Positions 37,110 through 42,763 of a stretch of 64,000 nt of DNA are shown here, in pieces; the first letter of the stretch is position 1, and each line of letters begins with the position of its first letter. A program made the translations under genes and the position numbers. This stretch comes from Flavobacterium anhuiense. GTDB lineage: Bacteria; Bacteroidota; Bacteroidia; Flavobacteriales; Flavobacteriaceae. The notes under the pieces were generated by a model. It was given only the letters and a program-made list of their open reading frames with translations. It was not told where the DNA came from and did not search any database. The stretch covers positions 186,001-250,000 of the forward strand of contig NZ_FMVC01000004.1 of the NCBI RefSeq assembly GCF_900101855.1, given 5' to 3'.

Positions 37110-39350
37110 TTAATCCACCAATAATTGCGTAACAACCGCTGGGTTCATCGCCCATTGCGCTGTATAAACCTCATCGGCAATTTCATTTTCAGTGATTGTT
37201 AAACCTTGAGCTTCCGCTTTAAGCTGTAACAAACTACCAATATTCAACTTGCTGTTTAATTTTGCCAATAGCGCCTGAACTCCTTTGAAATCCAAACCAC
37301 CTACAACCTGACCTCCGAAAGTCATCTCTAACCAAACGATTTCTCTTTTGGCTATATCCAACACTCCAAAAACTAAGCCTTTGGCAACATTCTGCGTCAC
37401 TCGAACCTGATGATCTACACACGACGGATCGTATGCTACACCAGTTTTCTCCGAAATTTTCATCGGGTGTTTACTGTTCATCCAACCTACAACTAGATTT
37501 GGCGTAATACTTCCGTTGCTGTACGCGTTGCAAGTAAAAGTTACAAATTTGGCTTTGGCTTTCGCCAATTCGTCGATGTTGATGTTGATATATTCGGCAG
37601 TTCCAATTTTATTCGGAATGCTTCGGATATCTCCACTATGCTGACAACCTGTAGTCGTCAATCGGCTGAAAGAACAAATATCTGAACGATCTTCGTAGGC
37701 AATATGACAGCTTAAATCCATATCCAAATGTTGTGCAGGAAGATCTTTACCCCACTGCATAAACAATCGCACTTCGTTATCTTCAACTGGAAAACGTGTT
37801 CCCATTAAAGCAACTGGCAAATCCTGAACAGTTTCGCTTCGGTCACCTATAGAAACCGGAATATTAAACAATTGCGGATCGATATAGATTGTTTTGTTGG
37901 TGTTCGCAATTTTCGAAAATCGTTTTTTCATGGCCAAAAGACACAATTCTTCGATTTGATTTTTCATCGCTTCCAACTGAAAATCTTCGTACAACTTCAA
38001 TAAAGCATTTGCTTCAATTCGTTTGTTTGTTCCACCCAAAGGCTTCACACTTCTCTGCATGTTTTTATCAAAATAATTTTGAGCATACATATTCAAAGTA
38101 AACACCAATCGAGCCGGAACTTTATCGATGATTTCTTCAAAGTGAGCAATAGTTTCTTCTGCACCAAACCAAAGCATATTCGAAAATAACGAACGAGCAA
38201 ATAATCCTGGACGTTGTTTTAATAACGCAAATGTTTTATCGGCATCAAATTTCAATCTTGACGAATCTACTTTGCTTTGCCAAACATCATAGACTTGGTT
38301 GTAGAATACATCCATTAAAAAGTTCAATTTCTCAAATCCTTTTCTTTTGCTATATTCTGCCAAACGCAACGCTCGGATAAAACGAACCCACATTCCTCTT
38401 TTTGGATGCATGGTTTCGCACATAGCCTCAACATCCATATCCATATTATTCAACCAGTTTGCCACCATTAAACATTCTTTTCGGGAATATTTTAGTTTCA
38501 AATCTTTTTGAGACGCAATTCTCGCCTGAACGCTTGTATCTAAAACATTGTAGAAATGCTGAGCATTTTTTGATGTTCTTTTGATAATCGTTTTTGGCTC
38601 AATAATTTGCAACATTCCCGTGTTTTTGTACCATAAATATCGTAAGATATCGGTTGGCGTTTTCAAAAACTGAGACGCTTCGTCTTCTTTACCATTTTCA
38701 ATCAAAAGATCGATTACCAGCATTAAAGTTTCCTTCATTGCTACTTCTGTTTTTGGTAAAGGCAAATATTGCATCGCCATTTTTAAACTATCTACCTGAG
38801 TAGCGTCTAAAGCGGTTTTAGATTGCAATAACGATATATAGAAATCATTTAAATCTTTTTCTGTCCACAATTCCAACATTTTCAATTTGCTTCCTTGTCC
38901 GATATTTTCCAGTTTTCCAAATTCAAACGGAGTTCCGCAGAACGGACAACCATTGTATCTTTCTAATGGAAAAGTATTGTCTGGTATAATATGACCGCAT
39001 TGTAATTTACTTCCGTTTTTAGTCTGGAAAATATTTCCGAAAAACGTGATGATATGATCTACAACAGATTCGTTTGTTGGAACATTCCATTCTTTTACCA
39101 AAGGCGTCCAGTTTTTATCTGTCCCTAGAACTTCTCTCAAAACTTCTAAAACCTCGATTTTATAATTCGGGCTTACATTGTTTAAAGCATGAAGCAATGA
39201 TTCAGAAAATGTAAATCCAAGTTTTGAAACATTGGCCAACAAAACTGAAGTTGTTCCTGATAAATTTTTAACATCATTCGTAATCATTTCTGACGGAATG
39301 AAAATGGCATTTTGGCGTAAACTGATTTTTAATAATTCTTTTGTTTTCAT
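37110..39350 (-). CDS. zinc-ribbon/RING-like protein with TerD-like C-terminal domain, RtcB-associated
   Basis: 746 residues. A helical N-terminal region is followed at about 116-137 by a four-ligand metal motif (CGH, 16 residues, CPFCG), like the RING-type proteins of the MXAN_6230/SCO0854 group. A long helical middle part (150-520) is unrecognised. Residues about 540-620 resemble TerD/TerE stress proteins: DMDLSCHI, QHSGDIRS, AEYININIDEL, KFVTFTCNAYS. TerD-type domains bind calcium in known members. It lies directly upstream of rtcB on the same strand, so it probably forms part of the same RNA-repair response. The family name is from memory and should be checked; the domain pattern is visible. 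Confidence 0.75.
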   Translation of the reverse strand: MKTKELLKISLRQNAIFIPSEMITNDVKNLSGTTSVLLANVSKLGFTFSESLLHALNNVSPNYKIEVLEVLREVLGTDKNWTPLVKEWNVPTNESVVDHIITFFGNIFQTKNGSKLQCGHIIPDNTFPLERYNGCPFCGTPFEFGKLENIGQGSKLKMLELWTEKDLNDFYISLLQSKTALDATQVDSLKMAMQYLPLPKTEVAMKETLMLVIDLLIENGKEDEASQFLKTPTDILRYLWYKNTGMLQIIEPKTIIKRTSKNAQHFYNVLDTSVQARIASQKDLKLKYSRKECLMVANWLNNMDMDVEAMCETMHPKRGMWVRFIRALRLAEYSKRKGFEKLNFLMDVFYNQVYDVWQSKVDSSRLKFDADKTFALLKQRPGLFARSLFSNMLWFGAEETIAHFEEIIDKVPARLVFTLNMYAQNYFDKNMQRSVKPLGGTNKRIEANALLKLYEDFQLEAMKNQIEELCLLAMKKRFSKIANTNKTIYIDPQLFNIPVSIGDRSETVQDLPVALMGTRFPVEDNEVRLFMQWGKDLPAQHLDMDLSCHIAYEDRSDICSFSRLTTTGCQHSGDIRSIPNKIGTAEYININIDELAKAKAKFVTFTCNAYSNGSITPNLVVGWMNSKHPMKISEKTGVAYDPSCVDHQVRVTQNVAKGLVFGVLDIAKREIVWLEMTFGGQVVGGLDFKGVQALLAKLNSKLNIGSLLQLKAEAQGLTITENEIADEVYTAQWAMNPAVVTQLLVD

Positions 39351-39540
39351 TTTTTTTTAATTTTTAAAATTTAGATAATTGTGCTTCTAGTTCTACCCAA
39401 AAGATTTGAAGTAAGAAACACTTGACCTGAAATTTGACGATAATTGATTAACTAAGCTAAAATGGAGCGGGCTACCGCGAAAGAAGTAAGTTAATCTTGA
39501 CCCTCGGTTTTTATTAATGATAATTTTAAAACTTAATAAC

Positions 39541-39604
39541 CAGCAACCTCCTTTCGGAAGTTAGGAGTCGAACCTAAAGAAGTAAGTTTTAATTGACCAT
39601 TAAT
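39541..39604 (-). other. isolated tRNA T-arm-like fragment
   Basis: On the minus strand TTAGG-TTCGACT-CCTAA has a five-pair stem and a standard T-loop, followed by CTTCCGA that could be a 3' acceptor strand. No matching 5' half is found. A repeat copy (39579-39598) stands immediately before it, where the rest of a tRNA would be expected. Confidence 0.45.
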
Positions 39605-39606
39605 TG

Positions 39607-39723
39607 TGGAGCAGGTGGGATTCGAACCCACGACACGGACATTAAAAGTGTAAGAAGTAAATTTTGATTGACCTTTTATTGATAATTTCAAAACTACCTG
39701 CTCTACCACTGAGCTACTGCCCC
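39607..39723 (-). tRNA. tRNA-Lys(UUU)-like sequence interrupted by a 45-nt insertion
   Basis: Without 39652-39696 the sequence is a perfect 72-nt cloverleaf. The acceptor is GGGGCAG/CTGCTCC, the D arm GCTC/GAGC, and the anticodon stem GGACA/TGTCC with loop CTTTTAA (anticodon TTT, Lys). The T arm is GTGGG-TTCGAAT-CCCAC with discriminator A; CCA is not encoded. The insertion falls between nucleotides 28 and 29, in the 5' strand of the anticodon stem, and contains one of the five GAAGTAA-N7-TTGACC motifs. It can itself form an 8-bp hairpin (AGTTTTGA/TCAAAATT, one G-U). It is either an intron-like element, a decoy/mimic RNA, or a ruined tRNA. It lies in the leader of the zinc-ribbon protein and rtcB. 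Confidence 0.8.
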
Positions 39724-39835
39724 AATTATGATTGAAAAATAAAAAGGTAATGGTGTAAGTGTGTACGTGGAAAGTGTTTTCGAAGTAACTCAAACTTGAC
39801 CTATTTTATTCTTTTATTTCTATGAACGTTTGTTT

Positions 39836-39974
39836 TTATTTCTGAACAAAGATTTTAAAACTAGTGCGCAGTTATTTTGCGTAGTATAATTTTTGTTTCA
39901 TTTTTAAGAAATACTGCTTGTTTTATTTCTTGAGCAAAGATTTCAAAACTACTACGCAATTATTTTGCGCAGTA
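39836..39974. repeat. duplicated ~50-bp element with CTACGCA/TGCGTAG inverted repeat
   Basis: Two direct copies (about 39836-39886 and 39925-39974) share TATTTCT...CAAAGATTT..AAAACTA and the palindrome-like core GCGCAGTTATTTTGCG / ACGCAATTATTTTGCG. They lie in the divergent promoter region between the tRNA-like transcript and the HD gene. On the minus strand the second copy contains TAGTTTTG, which fits the -7 consensus TAnnTTTG. Confidence 0.75.
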
Positions 39975-40007
39975 AAAAAAGAATTTTAAATTTGAGTAAA
40001 AAACAAG

Positions 40008-40622
40008 ATGAATTTAAAAGAAATTTATTCTGATTTACTCTTAAATATTGGCTTTTCAGCAAATGAAATTCAGCAAAATTGGTTGGATTTAGAAAAGGCA
40101 TATTCCAAAAAATCAAGGCATTATCATAATCTCACGCATTTAAAAGAAATGATTGCCAGTTTTGAAGTCTATCGTGATAAACTTCAAAACCCAAACGAAA
40201 TATTATTTTCGATTTTCTATCATGATTTTGTGTATTCGGCATCCAAGAAAGATAACGAACTCAAAAGTGCTGAATATGCTTTGTCTGTTTTACCTAAAAA
40301 TGTCAATCTAAATAAACAATTAGTTTTTGATGCGATTTGTGCAACACAACAACATCAACACAATGCAATTGAAGATATTAATTGGTTAATCGATTTTGAT
40401 TTGAAAATCCTTGCTAAAGATTGGGACGATTATAAAATCTATTTTGAACAAATTAGAAAAGAATATCGCATTTATCCTGATTTTCTATACAAACCCGGGC
40501 GTGCAAAAGTTTTGAAGCATTTTCTGGAAAACGAGTTTATTTTTCAGACTGATGAGTTTAGGAGTTTGTATCAGGAAAAAGCTCGGGCTAATATTGAAAA
40601 AGAGATTCTATTATTAACGTAA
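40008..40622 (+). CDS. HD superfamily metal-dependent phosphohydrolase
   Basis: 204 residues of the predicted HD phosphohydrolase group COG4339. Motifs are RHYHNLTHL (His38, His40, His44), FYHDFVY (His72-Asp73) and IDFDLKILAKDW for the last metal ligand. HD proteins remove phosphates from nucleotides or nucleic acids. Here it stands between the WYL regulator and the tRNA-like region, divergent from rtcB. A role in trimming phosphate ends of broken RNA is an attractive but untested inference. It could equally be an unrelated nucleotide phosphatase. Confidence 0.85.
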   Translation: MNLKEIYSDLLLNIGFSANEIQQNWLDLEKAYSKKSRHYHNLTHLKEMIASFEVYRDKLQNPNEILFSIFYHDFVYSASKKDNELKSAEYALSVLPKNVNLNKQLVFDAICATQQHQHNAIEDINWLIDFDLKILAKDWDDYKIYFEQIRKEYRIYPDFLYKPGRAKVLKHFLENEFIFQTDEFRSLYQEKARANIEKEILLLT

Positions 40623-40625
40623 ATG

Positions 40626-40720
40626 CGTGAGGGATTGAAGTGGAGCTCTTTTTTAAGGCGATTTTTCTTCGCCTTAAAAAAAGCGGGAACGTAAAGCCCG
40701 ACCCGGAGGGGCACGCCCAA
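40626..40720 (+). ncRNA. structured intergenic element ending GACCCGGAGGGGCACGCCC
   Basis: It starts GCGTGAGGGATTGAAGTGGA, continues with the hairpin AAGGCGATTTTTCTTCGCCTT and ends with a GC-rich part (GCGGGAACGTAAAGCCCGAC then CCGGAGGGGCACGCCC) very unlike the AT-rich surroundings. From memory, elements of this kind recur in flavobacterial genomes; I cannot verify a family name. It directly follows the HD gene stop codon and may be a 3' structured RNA or a dispersed repeat. Confidence 0.5.
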
Positions 40721-40741
40721 AATTTCAACGCAGAATTAATA

Positions 40742-40980
40742 TCGCAAAGACGCGAAGTCGCAAAGTTTTTTATTTAAAGTATTAATTAAACACACCGTTT
40801 GTCATTTCGACGTAAGGAGAAATCACACGCGGAATTCGACAAAGATTGGAGAAGTTCTGTATGGAGTTTCTAGTGTGATTTCTCCCTTCGGTCGAAATGA
40901 CAAAAAATGAGAGAAATCATTCTAATCCTCATAATCTGTGGCTTAAAAATAAAAAACTTTGCGACTTCGCGACTTTGCGA
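40742..40980. repeat. nested inverted repeats upstream of the WYL regulator
   Basis: The outer arms 40742-40771 and 40951-40980 (TCGCAAAGACGCGAAGTCGC...) match at 29 of 30 positions. The inner arms 40801-40828 and 40873-40901 (GTCATTTCGACGTAAGGAG...) pair with one indel. The outer arm ends 18 bp before the WYL start codon, so the WYL leader could fold into a long hairpin. Confidence 0.9.
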
Positions 40981-40998
40981 GCAAAACCACACACAGCC

Positions 40999-42036
40999 AT
41001 GTCACAAAACAAAAACGCCTTAATCCGGTACAAAACAATCGATAAATGCCTTCAGAATAAATACCGACAATGGACACTCGAAGATTTAATCGAAGAATGT
41101 TCTGAGGCTTTATTTGAATATGAAGGACGCCAAAATCCAATAAGTAAACGAACAATCCAAATGGATATTCAATTGATGCGGAGCGAAAAACTCGGTTATA
41201 ATGCGCCGATCGTAGTTTACGATAAAAAGTATTATAAATACGAAGACGAAGATTTTTCGATAACCGATATTCCACTGACGGAAACCGATATGAATGTTTT
41301 GACGGAAACCGTTTCGATGTTGAAGCAATTCAAGGATTTCTCCCTTTTTAACGATGTCTCGGATATTTTACAGCGATTGGAAGATAAAATCTACGCCGAA
41401 AAGTCGCATACCAAACCTGTTATTTATCTGGATAAAAATGAAAAACTAAAAGGACTGCATTATTTGGATGAAATATATCAGGCAATTATCAAAAAGATGG
41501 TTCTGATTATTACCTATAAATCATTTAAATCTGCTGAAGAGACGAAATTCCATTTTCATCCTTTTATCTTGAAAGAATTTAATAATCGCTGGTTTTTAAT
41601 CGGAAAGAAAAAAGCAACACAGCCAATTACCAATTTAGCATTGGACAGAATCATTTCTATTGATTACGATTTTAATCATCCATACTTAGAAGAAGATTTT
41701 GATGCTGACGTATATTATAAGGATGTAATTGGTGTTACCGTAAATTCAGGATTAAATGCAAGACGTATTGAATTATGGGTCGATGCTTCGAATGCGCCTT
41801 ATGTACTTACCAAACCTTTGCACACTTCTCAGCGATTAATCAAAGAAAATGAAGACGGCAGTATTATTATACATATATATGTAGTACCAAATTATGAAAT
41901 GGAACGTCTTCTGTTAGGTTTTGGAAGCTGTTTGGAGATTTTAAGACCAGAAGGTCTTAGAAATCGTATGAAAAAGATACTTCAAGACGCTATTTCACGC
42001 TATGATCCAAAAGAAACGACTGAAATAAATGCATAA
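40999..42036 (+). CDS. WYL domain transcriptional regulator
   Basis: 345 residues from ATG 40999 (MSQNKNALIRYKTIDKCLQ). An in-frame ATG at 40897 would translate repeat sequence and is rejected. The N-terminal winged-helix region includes SKRTIQMDIQLMR. The WYL domain spans about 165-270 with HPFILKEFNNRWFLIGKK and LALDRIISID, followed by the WCX-type C-terminal part (RRIELWVDA...VVPNYEMERLLLGFGSCLEIL). WYL domains bind nucleic-acid ligands, and WYL regulators are recurrent partners of RtcB. It probably controls the divergent zinc-ribbon/rtcB genes in response to damaged RNA (inference). Confidence 0.92.
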   Translation: MSQNKNALIRYKTIDKCLQNKYRQWTLEDLIEECSEALFEYEGRQNPISKRTIQMDIQLMRSEKLGYNAPIVVYDKKYYKYEDEDFSITDIPLTETDMNVLTETVSMLKQFKDFSLFNDVSDILQRLEDKIYAEKSHTKPVIYLDKNEKLKGLHYLDEIYQAIIKKMVLIITYKSFKSAEETKFHFHPFILKEFNNRWFLIGKKKATQPITNLALDRIISIDYDFNHPYLEEDFDADVYYKDVIGVTVNSGLNARRIELWVDASNAPYVLTKPLHTSQRLIKENEDGSIIIHIYVVPNYEMERLLLGFGSCLEILRPEGLRNRMKKILQDAISRYDPKETTEINA

Positions 42037-42207
42037 TTTTTTACAGAATACAGAATTAAATGCGTTTTAAAAACCAAAAAAGGATTTTTACAGCATTAAA
42101 AATGTTAAAATCTAAAAAAAGAATAGTATATTACACTTAAAATAAACAACCAAAACCCTCTAAATCAGGGATATTTTATAACTAACCAAAAAATTATTAA
42201 AAAATTA

Positions 42208-42219
42208 TATGCATGCATA
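42208..42219. promoter_or_regulatory. TATGCATGCATA palindrome, probable MarR operator
   Basis: Perfect 12-bp palindrome lying 12 bp before a TATATTTG -7 element (42232-42239), so it covers the -33 region of the operon promoter. Position and symmetry fit a dimeric repressor encoded by the first gene. Confidence 0.6.
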
Positions 42220-42257
42220 GTATTTTTTAATTATATTTGAAATCGATATAGTTACCT

Positions 42258-42716
42258 ATGAAAGACAAAACGATAGATTATATTTTGAGAGCAACATGGC
42301 AAGCTGTTTCAAGAATGTATAATGAAGAAGCTGCTAAATACGATGCAACAATGGCAACAGGATTTGCTCTTTTAAGTATGGACAAGGAAGAAGGAACTCC
42401 GTCAACGGCTCTCGGCCCAAGAATGGGAATGGAAGCCACAAGCTTAACAAGAACCTTAAAATCTATGGAAGAAAAAGGTTTGATTGTTCGCAAGAAAAAT
42501 CCAAGTGACGGTAGAGGTGTTCTAATCTATCTGACCGAATTTGGAAAAGAAAAAAGAGATTTATCTAAAAATACAGTTCTAAAGTTTAATGAAACCGTTA
42601 GAAAGCATGTCTCAGAAGAAAAACTGAATCATTTTATCGAAGTTTCTGAAATTATCAATGAACTGATTCACGATAAAAACATATTTAATCAAACAGAAAA
42701 CACAGAAGAAAAGTAA
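42258..42716 (+). CDS. MarR family transcriptional regulator of the beta-oxidation operon
   Basis: 152 residues. The winged-helix core includes PSTALGPRMGMEATSLTRTLKSMEEKGLIVRKKNPSDGRGVLIYLTEFGKE, with the typical DxRxxxxxLT wing. It is the first gene, 47 bp before the hydroxyacyl-CoA dehydrogenase gene, and a palindrome (42208-42219) overlaps the promoter. It probably represses the operon and is released by acyl-CoA (inference by analogy with other MarR-type fatty-acid regulators). Confidence 0.92.
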   Translation: MKDKTIDYILRATWQAVSRMYNEEAAKYDATMATGFALLSMDKEEGTPSTALGPRMGMEATSLTRTLKSMEEKGLIVRKKNPSDGRGVLIYLTEFGKEKRDLSKNTVLKFNETVRKHVSEEKLNHFIEVSEIINELIHDKNIFNQTENTEEK

Positions 42717-42763
42717 TCAATTTTGATAGCCCTGATTCTGTAAAAAAACAAATAATAACAAAT

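Larger units (their letters stand above)
39408..39801 (-). repeat. five copies of GAAGTAA-N7-TTGACC
   Basis: Written on the plus strand, exact matches lie at 39408-39427, 39483-39502, 39579-39598, 39654-39673 and 39782-39801. The 7 and 6 conserved bases are identical in all five and the 7-nt spacer differs in all five. Distances between copies are 75, 96, 75 and 128. On the transcribed strand each reads GGTCAA-N7-TTACTTC. Sequence before some copies is also shared (AGTTTTRAAATTATCA at the copies at 39483 and 39654). One copy is the insertion within the tRNA-like sequence. Confidence 0.92.

Noticed and set aside
39533..39793. Minus-strand 86-codon frame over the tRNA-like region
   Set aside because: It is the translation of the tRNA-like sequence and repeats (for example VVGSNPTCST from the T-arm), not a protein.
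40897..40998. N-terminal extension of the WYL regulator
   Set aside because: It would translate the outer palindrome arm; the family-like protein begins at 40999.
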